A stretch of DNA of 64,000 bases from JBEKCB01 sp052139675 (GTDB lineage: Bacteria > Planctomycetota > Brocadiia > CAIUPP01), in NCBI GenBank assembly GCA_052139675.1, contig JBKQWE010000025.1, forward strand, positions 8,774-72,773, in the 5' to 3' direction. The notes under the pieces were generated by a model. The model was not told where the DNA came from. It searched no databases and worked only from the letters and a program-made list of their open reading frames with translations. This document shows positions 48,395-57,167 of this stretch, piece after piece (position 1 is the first letter of the stretch; each line of letters begins with the position of its first letter). The position numbers and the translations under genes were made by a program.

Positions 48395-50971
48395 ATGGAT
48401 TGCATGAGCCGCCATGGCGGAAACCTGCGCGAGCTGGCCCGCGACGCCGGGCGCGCGCCGGCGTCGCTTCTCGATTTCAGCGCCAGCGTCAACCCGCTCG
48501 GCCCGCCCGACTGCCTCCGCCCGACCGTCAGCCTTGCGCTCGAGCAGGTCGTCCACTATCCCGACCCGGAAAGCCATGAGCTGGTCGCCGCGATTGCGCG
48601 CCATGCGGCCGTGCCCGCGGAACAGATCGTCGTCGGGAACGGTTCGACGGAGATCCTGTTCGCCCTCGCGCGCGCAATGAAGCGCCGCCGCGCCGCGATT
48701 CCCGTGCCGTGCTATGTGGACTACGCGACCGCCGCGCGCGAGGCGGAGATGGAAATCGCCCTGCTCGCGCTGGACGAGCGCGACGGCTTTGCGCTGGACT
48801 GGTCCACGCTGGAGAAGCGTCTGCGCGGCGGCGAGATGGTTTTTCTCGGCCAACCGAACAACCCCACCGGCCTCGCGTTCGATCCCGAAAAGTTCCGCGC
48901 ATTCGCCGCCGAGCATCCGGACACGACCTTCGTCGTGGATGAGGCCTTTGCGGAGTTCGTCGCCGACTGCGCCACGCTGATGCGCGACGTCGGGGAGAAC
49001 GTCGTCGTCCTGCGCTCGCTGACCAAATTTTATGCCATTCCCGGGTTGCGTCTGGGGTTCGGCGTGGCGCGCGCGGAGACGGCGGAAGCCATCCGGCGCC
49101 GCCTGCCGCCCTGGTCGGTGAATTCGCTGGCCCAGGCGTTCGGCGTGGCGGCGCTGGCCGACGCGGACTACGCGCAGCGCACGCGCGAGTACGTCCGCGC
49201 GCAGCGTGAGTCGCTGACCCAGGCGCTCCAGGAAATGCCCGGCCTGTACGTCTATCCGGGCGCGGCGAACTTCCTGCTGGTGCGCCTCAGCCGCGCCGAC
49301 GTGGACGCGCCGGCGCTCGCGCGGCGTCTGCTGCAAGAGGGCATCGCCATCCGCACGTTCCCGGCAGAGCAGCACCTCGACGGCCGCTTCTTCCGCGTCG
49401 CCGTTCGCACCGAAGAGGAGAACGCGCGGCTCTGCGCGTCGCTGGGGAATCTCCTGGGCGTCGCGAAAACGCAGGCCGCTCCGCGGCGCGCCGCCGCGCT
49501 CATGTTCCAGGGGACCAGCTCCAACGCGGGCAAGAGCATCCTGACCGCGGCGCTCTGCCGGATACTCCTCCAGGACGGCGTGCGCGTCGCGCCCTTCAAG
49601 GCGCAGAACATGTCGCTCAACTCGTTCGTCACCCGCGACGGCGGCGAGATGGGCCGCGCTCAGGTCGTCCAGGCGCAGGCCTGCCGCCTGGAGCCGGACG
49701 TGCGGATGAACCCCATCCTGCTCAAGCCCAGCTCCGATACCGGCTGCCAGGTGATCGTGCGCGGAAAGGCGGTGGGCAACATGGGCGTGGCCGGGTATGA
49801 TCGGTACAAGGAGCAGGCCGTCGCCGCGGTCGAGTCCTGCTACGACGCGCTGGCCGCGGAGTTCGACGCGGTGATCCTCGAAGGCGCGGGCAGTCCCGGC
49901 GAGGTCAACCTCAAGAGCCGCGACATCGTCAACATGCGGATGGCGCGCTACGCCCGGGCGCCGGTCCTGATCGTGGGCGACATTGACCGCGGCGGCGTCT
50001 TCGCCTCCTTTGTCGGCACGATGGAAGTGCTCGCGCCGTGGGAACGCGCACTGGTCGCCGGCTGGGTGGTCAACCGCTTCCGCGGCGACGCCGCGCTGCT
50101 GGGCTCCGCCCTCGACTACACCCTCGCGCACACGGGCCGGCCCGTCTTCGGCGTGGTGCCGTATCTTGATCGGCTCGGGCTTCCGGAGGAGGACTCGGTC
50201 GAGTTCAAAGCGGGCGCGCTCGACGATCGCTCGCAGCGCGCAGAGGCGGTCGCCGTCGCCGTGGTGGACCTGCCGCACATCTCCAACTTCACCGACTTCG
50301 ACGCCCTGCGCATCGAAGAGGACGTGAGCCTGCGCATCGTCCGGGCCGGCGACGAACTCGGCGAGCCGGACGCCGTCATCCTGCCCGGGAGCAAGAACGT
50401 CCTTCACGATCTCGACTACCTGCGCCGGAGCGGCCTGGCCGACCGGCTCCTGGCCCTCGCGCGCGGCGGACGGACGGAGATCGTCGGCATCTGCGGCGGG
50501 CTGCAACTCCTCGGCCGCGAGATCCGCGACCCCGATCGGATCGAGTCCGCCGGCGGCAGCGACCTCGGCCTGGGCCTGCTGAACGCCGTGACCACGATGG
50601 CCTCCGAGAAGACGCTCGCGCGCGCGGAAGGCACGCACGTCCCGTCCGGATGCCGCGTCGTCGGATACGAGATTCATCACGGGTCTACCACGGCTGAGGG
50701 CAACGAGGTGATCCTGCGGCGCAACGATGGAGAGGCGATCGGCTTTGCCGCGAGCGATCAGCGGATTTGGGGCACGTACCTGCACGGCATCTTCGACGCC
50801 GACGCCTTCCGGCGGTGGTTCGTTGACCGCCTCCGCGCGCGGCGCGGATGGGTCCCGAAAGGCGCCGTGAGCGCGCGGTATGACATCGAGCCGGCCCTCG
50901 ACCGCCTGGCGCAGGCGGTCCGCGAGAGCCTCGACATGGAGCGCATCTATCGGCTGATGCGATTGCGATGA
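48395..50971 (+). CDS. Bifunctional threonine-phosphate decarboxylase (CobD) - cobyric acid synthase (CobQ) fusion
   Basis: An 858-residue fusion of two cobalamin enzymes. Residues 1-360 are a PLP-dependent CobD-type protein making (R)-1-amino-2-propanol phosphate: SRHGGNLRELA, ASVNPLGPP, GNGSTEILFALAR and the PLP lysine 211 in SLTKFYAIPG. From about residue 368 it is CobQ, which amidates the corrin ring: Walker A QGTSSNAGKS, the AQNMSLNSFVT and DIDRGGVFASF blocks, and the type 1 glutaminase Cys700 (GICGGLQLLG) and His797 (TYLHGIF). Both halves look complete. The two reactions supply both partners used by the CbiB gene that follows. Confidence 0.92.
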   Translation: MDCMSRHGGNLRELARDAGRAPASLLDFSASVNPLGPPDCLRPTVSLALEQVVHYPDPESHELVAAIARHAAVPAEQIVVGNGSTEILFALARAMKRRRAAIPVPCYVDYATAAREAEMEIALLALDERDGFALDWSTLEKRLRGGEMVFLGQPNNPTGLAFDPEKFRAFAAEHPDTTFVVDEAFAEFVADCATLMRDVGENVVVLRSLTKFYAIPGLRLGFGVARAETAEAIRRRLPPWSVNSLAQAFGVAALADADYAQRTREYVRAQRESLTQALQEMPGLYVYPGAANFLLVRLSRADVDAPALARRLLQEGIAIRTFPAEQHLDGRFFRVAVRTEEENARLCASLGNLLGVAKTQAAPRRAAALMFQGTSSNAGKSILTAALCRILLQDGVRVAPFKAQNMSLNSFVTRDGGEMGRAQVVQAQACRLEPDVRMNPILLKPSSDTGCQVIVRGKAVGNMGVAGYDRYKEQAVAAVESCYDALAAEFDAVILEGAGSPGEVNLKSRDIVNMRMARYARAPVLIVGDIDRGGVFASFVGTMEVLAPWERALVAGWVVNRFRGDAALLGSALDYTLAHTGRPVFGVVPYLDRLGLPEEDSVEFKAGALDDRSQRAEAVAVAVVDLPHISNFTDFDALRIEEDVSLRIVRAGDELGEPDAVILPGSKNVLHDLDYLRRSGLADRLLALARGGRTEIVGICGGLQLLGREIRDPDRIESAGGSDLGLGLLNAVTTMASEKTLARAEGTHVPSGCRVVGYEIHHGSTTAEGNEVILRRNDGEAIGFAASDQRIWGTYLHGIFDADAFRRWFVDRLRARRGWVPKGAVSARYDIEPALDRLAQAVRESLDMERIYRLMRLR

Positions 50972-51939
50972 GGCTGGAATATCAGATTCTGCTGGCTGTG
51001 CTGCTCGACCTGCTGCTCGGCGATCCGCGCTGGCGGCTGCACCCGGTGCGGCTGATCGGCTGGCTGGCGGCGCGGCTCGAGACGGCCACGCGCGCCGTCC
51101 TGCCGGCCCGCGCAGCGGGAGCGCTCACCGCGCTGGCGGTCGTCGCCGCCGCCGGCGGCGCGGCATGGGGCCTGGTGCGGCTGGCCGGCGCGATCCATCC
51201 GTATGCGGCCGACGCTATGCGCATCGCGCTGATCTACACCACCATCGCAGCGCGCGACCTGGCCCAGCACAGCATGAGCGTCTACCGCGCGCTGGTCCAG
51301 GGCGATTTGCCCGAGGCGCGCAAGCGCGTCGGCCTCATCGTCGGACGGGACACCGCCGGCCTCGACGAGCGCGGCGTCACGCGCGCAGCGGTCGAGAGCG
51401 TGGCCGAGAGCATCGTGGACGGCGTGACCGCGCCGCTCTTCTTCGCCGCGATCGCCGGGCCGGTCGGCGCCGTGGTCTACCGCGCCGTCAACACGCTCGA
51501 CTCGATGTTCGGCTACAGGAACGAACGCTACCTCCGGTTCGGTTCTGCCTCGGCGCGCCTGGACGACGCGGCGAACTTCATCCCCGCGCGATTGACCGCG
51601 CCGCTCATCTGCCTGGCGGCGTGGCTGTTGCGCGGGCAGGCAAGGCAGTCGTGGAAGGTCCTCCGGCGCGACGCGCGCAACCACACCAGCCCGAACTCCG
51701 GCTTCGCCGAGGCCGCGGTGGCCGGCGCGCTGGGCGTGCAGCTCGGCGGGCTCAACTACTATTTCGGCAAGCCCTCGCCGAAGCCGACGATCGGCGACCC
51801 GCTCGTCGAGCTGGAGAAGAGGCACATCCCCGCCGCGAACGCCTTGATGTTCGCCAGCGTCGGCTGCTGCCTGGCGGTGTTTCTGGCCGCGCGCGTCGGG
51901 ATTTTATACCTGTGGGCGCAATACGGGAGCGGACGATGA
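50968..51939 (+). CDS. cbiB: Adenosylcobinamide-phosphate synthase CbiB
   Basis: Joins adenosylcobyric acid with aminopropanol (phosphate) to make adenosylcobinamide (phosphate). The 323-residue inner membrane protein has the family N-terminus LLAVLLDLLLGDPRWRLHP, the cytoplasmic VGLIVGRDTAGLDE block, ESVAESIVDGVTAPLFF, and VNTLDSMFGYRNERYLRFG. The start overlaps the upstream fusion gene (ATGA) and the end overlaps cobO (ATGA), so the three cob genes are coupled. Confidence 0.93.
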   Translation: MRLEYQILLAVLLDLLLGDPRWRLHPVRLIGWLAARLETATRAVLPARAAGALTALAVVAAAGGAAWGLVRLAGAIHPYAADAMRIALIYTTIAARDLAQHSMSVYRALVQGDLPEARKRVGLIVGRDTAGLDERGVTRAAVESVAESIVDGVTAPLFFAAIAGPVGAVVYRAVNTLDSMFGYRNERYLRFGSASARLDDAANFIPARLTAPLICLAAWLLRGQARQSWKVLRRDARNHTSPNSGFAEAAVAGALGVQLGGLNYYFGKPSPKPTIGDPLVELEKRHIPAANALMFASVGCCLAVFLAARVGILYLWAQYGSGR

Positions 51940-52460
51940 GCCGGGCGCGCGTGCTGCTGTTCACCGGGCGCGGCAAGGGAAAGACCACCGCCGCGCTGGG
52001 GATGGCGCTGCGCGCCTGCGGCCACGGGCTGCCGACGCTCGTCATCCAGTTCGTGAAAGCCGATGATACCGTGGGCGAGATCAAGGCCGCGCGGCATCTG
52101 CCGTCGCTGGAGATCGAGCAGTACGGCTGCGGTTTCCTTCCCGCGGCCTCCTCGCCGAAGTTCGCCGCGCACCGCGAGGCCGCGGAGCGCGCGCTGCGGC
52201 GGGCGCGCGAGGCGCTGGCCTCGGGGCGATATGCGCTGGTCATCCTGGACGAGATTTGTTTCGCGGTCCATCGGAAACTCCTGGCCGAAGCGGCGGTCTG
52301 CGCGCTGGTGAAATCGGCCCCGGCCTCGTGCATCCTGGCGCTCACCGGCCGCGGCGCGTCGCGGAAACTGCAGGCGCTGGCGGACACCGTCACGGAGATG
52401 CGGTGCATCAAGCACGCCCTGCGCGCCGGCCGGCCGGCGCAAAAGGGGGTTGAGCGATAA
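51936..52460 (+). CDS. cobO: Corrinoid adenosyltransferase (CobO/CobA family)
   Basis: Transfers the adenosyl group from ATP to the cobalt of reduced corrinoids. The 174-residue protein starts with the P-loop LLFTGRGKGKTTAALGMALR, followed by VIQFVKADDTVGE and VILDEICFAVH, as in the CobO/BtuR class. Length is typical. The gene is translationally coupled to cbiB. With CobD, CobQ and CbiB it covers late steps only; no corrin ring synthesis genes (cbiK, cobI etc.) are in the window. Confidence 0.92.
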   Translation: MSRARVLLFTGRGKGKTTAALGMALRACGHGLPTLVIQFVKADDTVGEIKAARHLPSLEIEQYGCGFLPAASSPKFAAHREAAERALRRAREALASGRYALVILDEICFAVHRKLLAEAAVCALVKSAPASCILALTGRGASRKLQALADTVTEMRCIKHALRAGRPAQKGVER

Positions 52461-52513
52461 GCGCTCGCCGCCGGAGCGGCGCGACGGACGGACGCCGGCG
52501 CGAAAGGTTCGAC

Positions 52514-54016
52514 TTGGAGAAGAAGACCCGCAACTTGGCGTGGCTGGTCGCCCTTGAGGCGTTCCTGTGCCTGGCGCTCTGGCCGATCTGGTCGGAGCGG
52601 TTCCCGCCGATGCAGGACTACCCGCAGCACCTCTTGCAGGCGCAGATGCTCCGCGTCCATGACCGGCCCGGTTTCGACTACAACCGGAATTTCGTCTTCC
52701 ACCTGCGCCCGACCTACGCCGCCTTCACTTTGGCGACGCTGTTCTTCTCCACCGTGGCGCCGATCGAGGTCGCGGGGAAACTGGCGCTTTCGCTCTACCC
52801 GGTCCTGATCGCGGTCGTGGTATTTCGGCTGGGAAGGCGCTTCGGCGGGCGCGGCGCGCCGTGGGGCGCCTTGCTGTTTTTTCCGACGGCGTTCAACCAG
52901 CAGTACTTCCTCGGCAACACCAATTACCTGCTGTCGCTGCCGCTCCTGGTCCTGGCGCTGATGGATTTCGAGGACCTGCTCGCGGGCCCATTGAGCGCGT
53001 GGCCGGCGCTGCGGCAATTGCTCTGGCAGGCCGTTTTGTTCATCGCCCACCCGTTCACTTTCCTGGCGTACGTCTGCCTGGCGCTCGTGGCCGCCTTCGC
53101 GGCGCGGGATAAGAAAGAGGGCTTGAGGGGCAAGCTGCTGCTCGTGATGGCCGGCGCGTTGCTGCTCTTCGCCGCCGCATGGATTGACAGCGTCGCGGCG
53201 TCGGTCCCGAAGGCGGCCGCCGGCGCGGAGATGCAATGGTCGCCGCTGAAATTGACGCTGACGTTCTTCGCCCTGATGTTCAACGGCATGCAGTGGTCGC
53301 GCGGCGCGCAGCCGGTCCCGCTGGTGTTGTGGGGCGGCGCGTTCGCCATCGTGCTGGCCGCCGCGATCTCGCGGTGGAAAGAGTGCGGGGAGGCTCTGCG
53401 CCGGCGCGCCGTGCTGCTGGTCCCGGTCATCATCGCCATGTGCGTCCTGCCGTCCCATGCCGGGACGTTCACTTTCATCAACCTGCGGGTGGCGGCCATC
53501 GTTTACTTCCTCCTGGCGCTGGCGGCGGCGGAGGTGGAATTCAGAGGGCCGTGGAAGTACGCGCTGGCCGTGCTGCTGGCGCTGACCATGGCGGATTCCA
53601 TCGTGCGGCAGGAGCGCATCTCAGCCGAGGTCGGCGAGATCGCGCCGGTCGTCGCCCGGATCCCGCCGAACTCGCGCATCCTTCCGCTGGTCTTCGACGC
53701 GAGCTCGGCCGAACTGGAGCCCGGCTTCTTCGACGCGCACCTGCACGACCACGATTATTATCACCTCCTCGTCGGCGGCGGGTACAATCCCTATTTCTTC
53801 GAAGCGCCGGTCCTTCCGGCGCACTACCGAAAAGGCGCCGAGCGGCCCGCGCCGGGCGAATACAACCCCTGGGGCTTTTCCTGGGAGAAGCATTCCTCGG
53901 ACTACCAGTACTTCCTCGCACGCGGTGCCCCGGAATCGTTCAAGTCCTACATCGCGCGCCGATGCGTCGAGGTGGCCGCGTCGGGCGAGTGGACGCTGTA
54001 TGAGAGACGGCGGTAA
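52514..54016 (+). CDS. Polytopic membrane protein, unknown
   Basis: A 500-residue protein with about ten predicted membrane helices in the first 390 residues and a C-terminal soluble region (about 400-500) rich in aromatic residues (DHDYYHLLVGGGYNPYFFE). The early loop WSERFPPMQDYPQHLLQAQ resembles the first extracytoplasmic loop of GT-C-type glycosyltransferases, where acidic residues bind the lipid-linked sugar. This is only a resemblance and no family is recognised with confidence. TTG 52514 is the start used, with AAAGG upstream. Confidence 0.55.
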   Translation: MEKKTRNLAWLVALEAFLCLALWPIWSERFPPMQDYPQHLLQAQMLRVHDRPGFDYNRNFVFHLRPTYAAFTLATLFFSTVAPIEVAGKLALSLYPVLIAVVVFRLGRRFGGRGAPWGALLFFPTAFNQQYFLGNTNYLLSLPLLVLALMDFEDLLAGPLSAWPALRQLLWQAVLFIAHPFTFLAYVCLALVAAFAARDKKEGLRGKLLLVMAGALLLFAAAWIDSVAASVPKAAAGAEMQWSPLKLTLTFFALMFNGMQWSRGAQPVPLVLWGGAFAIVLAAAISRWKECGEALRRRAVLLVPVIIAMCVLPSHAGTFTFINLRVAAIVYFLLALAAAEVEFRGPWKYALAVLLALTMADSIVRQERISAEVGEIAPVVARIPPNSRILPLVFDASSAELEPGFFDAHLHDHDYYHLLVGGGYNPYFFEAPVLPAHYRKGAERPAPGEYNPWGFSWEKHSSDYQYFLARGAPESFKSYIARRCVEVAASGEWTLYERRR

Positions 54017-54031
54017 GATATCAGTGACCGT

Positions 54032-54177
54032 GGGGCTGTTGAAAAATGCTCCTTGTCATTCCCGCGCAAGCGGGAATCCAGAAGCGCGCCGAAACGCTGG
54101 ATTCCCGCTTACGCGGGAATGACCGAGTGGAGATGCGCAGCGGACTTGGCGCGTCCTACGCCTTTTTCAACAGCCCC
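54032..54177. mobile_element. 146-bp MITE-like palindromic element with a 5-bp target duplication
   Basis: The ends are perfect 15-bp inverted repeats: GGGGCTGTTGAAAAA at 54032-54046 and its complement at 54163-54177. An inner inverted repeat is built on GTCATTCCCGCG and GGGAATCCAG (54055-54123). The 5-bp word ACCGT occurs directly on both outer sides (54027-54031 and 54178-54182), as expected for a target-site duplication. There is no coding capacity, so a transposase elsewhere would have to move it. Confidence 0.75.
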
Positions 54178-54225
54178 ACCGTCCGGGTTCATGGCGATTT
54201 TTGAGATCTTTCACGCGAGAGGCGC

Positions 54226-56046
54226 ATGGGTTCCTTCGTAGGCGCTCTGTGGCGGTGGGTTGCGGTGGCGCTGGTCGCCGCCGGTACGCTCGTCAGCATC
54301 CCGGCGGGCTCGGGCGGCACGCTCTGGCGCTTCGGCGTCATATCCGACACGCAATGGACCGTGCCGGATGACGGCCAGAGCCCGAACTCGATTCCCGCCG
54401 GCATCCTCAGGCAGATTCACCAGGCCTTCATCGCCCGCGGAGTCCGGTTCGTCGTGGACGTCGGCGACTGCGTGGATATCAGCAGCACGCCCAACCTCGA
54501 CGCCCGCGCGCTGTACGTCCAGGACCTCTACAACGCGCGCATCGCCTGCTTTCCCGTGCGCGGGAACCACGAGGCCGCAGACGGGAACTCCGGAAAGGAG
54601 TTCGCCCGCGTCTTTCCGCAGATCGGGTACAACCTCGATCCGGACCGCGGGCCTTTAGGCCCGACCGAGGCCGCCGGCTGGAACAACGCCACGCCGGCGG
54701 ACCTCCTCCAGAAGAATCCCCGGCTCGGCGTGGACAGCCGGATCGCGCCGCCGGCCCGGACTGAGCCGAACGTTTTCACCATCGGCGCCGACTTCTCCTA
54801 TCCCGTCGCGGTCAATGACGCGAACGGCAGCGTCTCCTATTCCTTCGACTATGAAAACGCGCGCTTCGTCCTCCTCGACCAGTTCGACAGGACCGGCAAC
54901 ACGCATCACAGCTCGGTCGCGCAGCAGCAGCCCTGGATCAGCCAGCGGCTGAAGGACCCGCAGCGGCCTGAGCATGCCTTCGTCTTCAGCCACAAGAACC
55001 TGCTGGGCGGCGCGCACAAGGACAACCTCTTCGGAGGCGCGGCCGCGCGTTCCGACGCGGGCGACGGCGCCGCCGAGACCGCCGCGGGCGCGGCCAAGCG
55101 CCAGGCGGAGGACGCGTTCATCCGGTCGCTGGCGGAGGGCCGCGTCCACTATTTCATCACCGGCCACGATCATCATCACGCGGATTCCATCGTCGCGGCG
55201 CCGCTGAGCAGCGGATATTCCGTGCGCCAGGTCATCACCCAATCCGACAGCTCCAAGTTCTACACGCCGGCGCCGCCCTTCTCGGCGAACGAGACGCCCG
55301 TGTCGGAGGAACTCTGGACGGTCGGATACTACATCTGCACCGTGGACGGCCCGCGCCTTACGATGGATTACTATTCCGTGGACATCACGAACCAGGACGG
55401 CACGAACGCGGCCGGCTGGAATGCCGCCAGGGGCGTCCTCACCCGGACGCCGTCGCTCACGGGCCACTGGAAACTGCTTTCCACCATCGGCTACAGCCTC
55501 AACGGCCGCGAATTTCAGGTTCGGCAGGGCGGCTCGTATGCCGCGGTGCAGGACGCGATTGCCGGCGGATCAGCCGGCGGCGAGGAGTACCTGGGAAGCT
55601 CCGCAAAAATCCTCGCCGGCGTCAACGGCAGCGCGCGCACGACCCACGACGGCCGGCCGCTGACGAAGGCCATCAACACCGGCTGGGCGCCGACGCAGAG
55701 CGGCCTGGCGAGCGACGTTCTGAAACTCTGGGGCATGCAGGACCTCGGCGCCGACCGCACCGACGACTACATCCTGTCCGTCAGCTACGACGTGTCGCGC
55801 CTGCCCGACGACCGGGCTGCGACCGGCCGGTACGGTTTGCTCAGCCGCGACATCTCCGGCCATTGGGTCGCCGCCACGGGCCTGAACGTCGGCGGCGAAG
55901 CCGCATTCCATCTGCGCGCCTACGATCCAATCGCCGACCGCCTCGGAGACTGGGGCATCAACCGGGCCGACCACACCGCCTGGGCCGTCATCAACCACGC
56001 CGCGAACGCCTTCGCCGTCGGCGGCGTTCGGACGCGGCCTTATTGA
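54226..56046 (+). CDS. Secreted calcineurin-type metallophosphoesterase
   Basis: A 606-residue exported protein with a signal peptide (WRWVAVALVAAGTLVSIPAG). Metallophosphoesterase landmarks in order: FGVISDTQ, VDVGDCVD (GDxxD), VRGNHE, FVFSHKN and YFITGHDHHH. Relatives dephosphorylate nucleotides, lipids or sugar phosphates in the periplasm or outside. The usual DxH of motif 1 is replaced by Asp-Thr-Gln, which may alter metal binding. The C-terminal 200 residues form a beta-rich domain with no recognised family and end without an anchor. The gene lies directly downstream of the MITE. Confidence 0.8.
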   Translation: MGSFVGALWRWVAVALVAAGTLVSIPAGSGGTLWRFGVISDTQWTVPDDGQSPNSIPAGILRQIHQAFIARGVRFVVDVGDCVDISSTPNLDARALYVQDLYNARIACFPVRGNHEAADGNSGKEFARVFPQIGYNLDPDRGPLGPTEAAGWNNATPADLLQKNPRLGVDSRIAPPARTEPNVFTIGADFSYPVAVNDANGSVSYSFDYENARFVLLDQFDRTGNTHHSSVAQQQPWISQRLKDPQRPEHAFVFSHKNLLGGAHKDNLFGGAAARSDAGDGAAETAAGAAKRQAEDAFIRSLAEGRVHYFITGHDHHHADSIVAAPLSSGYSVRQVITQSDSSKFYTPAPPFSANETPVSEELWTVGYYICTVDGPRLTMDYYSVDITNQDGTNAAGWNAARGVLTRTPSLTGHWKLLSTIGYSLNGREFQVRQGGSYAAVQDAIAGGSAGGEEYLGSSAKILAGVNGSARTTHDGRPLTKAINTGWAPTQSGLASDVLKLWGMQDLGADRTDDYILSVSYDVSRLPDDRAATGRYGLLSRDISGHWVAATGLNVGGEAAFHLRAYDPIADRLGDWGINRADHTAWAVINHAANAFAVGGVRTRPY

Positions 56047-56074
56047 ACTTTGCAGAACAACCGGGGACCGCCGC

Positions 56075-56569
56075 TTACTTGGCGACCGACTCGCCGGTCA
56101 GCAACGCAGCCACGCCGCCGAACATGGTTGTAAATGACCCAATGAACAACTTGCTCCAGTCAGCCAGCGGTGGCCGGGATGCAGACCACATGCCAAAGCC
56201 GGCGAGCAGGGCCAGTATAAAAAACGCAGCCCCAAACCGGCCCCACGAAAACTCGGCCTGCGGCGTCGGGCGTTGCAGTGCCTCCAGTGCTGCCGCCACA
56301 TTGTGACTGGCGGCTTTTACCCTTTTCGGATTTGTCCTGACAGCCGTTTTTAGAGCGGACTTCACGGCCGACTCTCTGACATTCAACATCGGGACGCCGG
56401 CCATCGGCGTCTTTTTCAGCATGTCCGTTATCGCCTCCGCCGCATACTGATCGGCGTCCGGCGCCTCGTCCGGCTCCTTCTCGAGAGCCGCTTTCAGAGC
56501 GGATTCCAACTCCGACGCGCTGAGATTCAACATCGGGCCGCTGGCAACGGGCGTAAAGAATAGTCCCAT
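56075..56569 (-). CDS. Small membrane-anchored protein with an internal duplication
   Basis: A 164-residue protein I do not recognise. Two similar 35-residue segments can be seen: one starting GPMLNLSASELESALKAAL (about residue 10) and one starting GVPMLNVRESAVKSALKTAV (about residue 56). A charged helix follows, then two membrane helices (FGAAFFILALLAGFGMW and LFIGSFTTMFGGVAALL). The soluble part would face the cytoplasm if the tail topology is N-in. AAGGAG supports the start at 56569. It is convergent with the metallophosphoesterase gene. Confidence 0.6.
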   Translation of the reverse strand: MGLFFTPVASGPMLNLSASELESALKAALEKEPDEAPDADQYAAEAITDMLKKTPMAGVPMLNVRESAVKSALKTAVRTNPKRVKAASHNVAAALEALQRPTPQAEFSWGRFGAAFFILALLAGFGMWSASRPPLADWSKLFIGSFTTMFGGVAALLTGESVAK

Positions 56570-56894
56570 GACTGTGCTCCTTGGCAGATCATGATAAAAC
56601 TGGAAATTCGGTCCACGCCGCCCGAATGACCATGGCGTTTCGAAGCCTCCCTCTTCGAGCCATGACACGCCGGGGAAATGGTGAAGCAGGGGCGAACGCC
56701 GCGGGTGGCCTTGCAGGCGCGTCTTTGCCTCCTTTCCGACCGCGTCGCGCCCGAACGCCGACCGCACCGGGAATGTAGCTCCGTACCGGCGGGCCGTCAA
56801 GCGTTTTTTTGGAGTGCACATGTGCTTGACGCCTCAGCCATGAAGGGAGAGAATTCTTGCAATGGGCAGGAGCGGGCGGCTTGGCGGGCGGGAA

Positions 56895-57165
56895 GATGAG
56901 TCGTGTGTTACCCGAACTTACGCGGAATCCCGGCGCATGGAATCCGGAATCAGCCGCTGGTATACTACGAGGGCATTCCCGCCGCCTGGGGCTGGAATTT
57001 TAGGCGAGTTCCGGGGGCGGCGCGATTCGGGAAGGGCCTGGAGCGGAGATTGGCTCGTGTGCTTCAGCGGAAGAAACCGGGACCGACTCCTTCGTCTCCG
57101 CCGCGCGCCCCGGCGCGGAAGGAGAAAAGATAAGTCGTGTGTGCCCGGAACTCACCGGAACTCCC
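56895..57165. repeat. Two copies of an AGTCGTGTGT-type repeat
   Basis: GATGAGTCGTGTGTTACCCG at 56895 and GATAAGTCGTGTGTGCCCGG at 57129 are members of one repeat family; the complement (GGGGACACACGACTT) occurs twice at 63675-63735. They resemble short repeats left by REP-associated tyrosine transposases, though no such transposase is in view. The 598-base gap before the sulfatase-like gene holds no other ORF I trust. Confidence 0.6.
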
Positions 57166-57167
57166 CA

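Noticed and set aside
46511..50785. A 1424-codon open frame on the minus strand
   Set aside because: It is antisense to the ThDP decarboxylase and CobD-CobQ genes, which carry full catalytic motifs. Its Arg/His/Gly-rich translation is typical of a shadow frame in G+C-rich DNA.
56862..57167. N-terminal extension of the sulfatase-fold protein
   Set aside because: It would place about 100 Arg-rich residues encoded by repeat DNA ahead of a good signal peptide.
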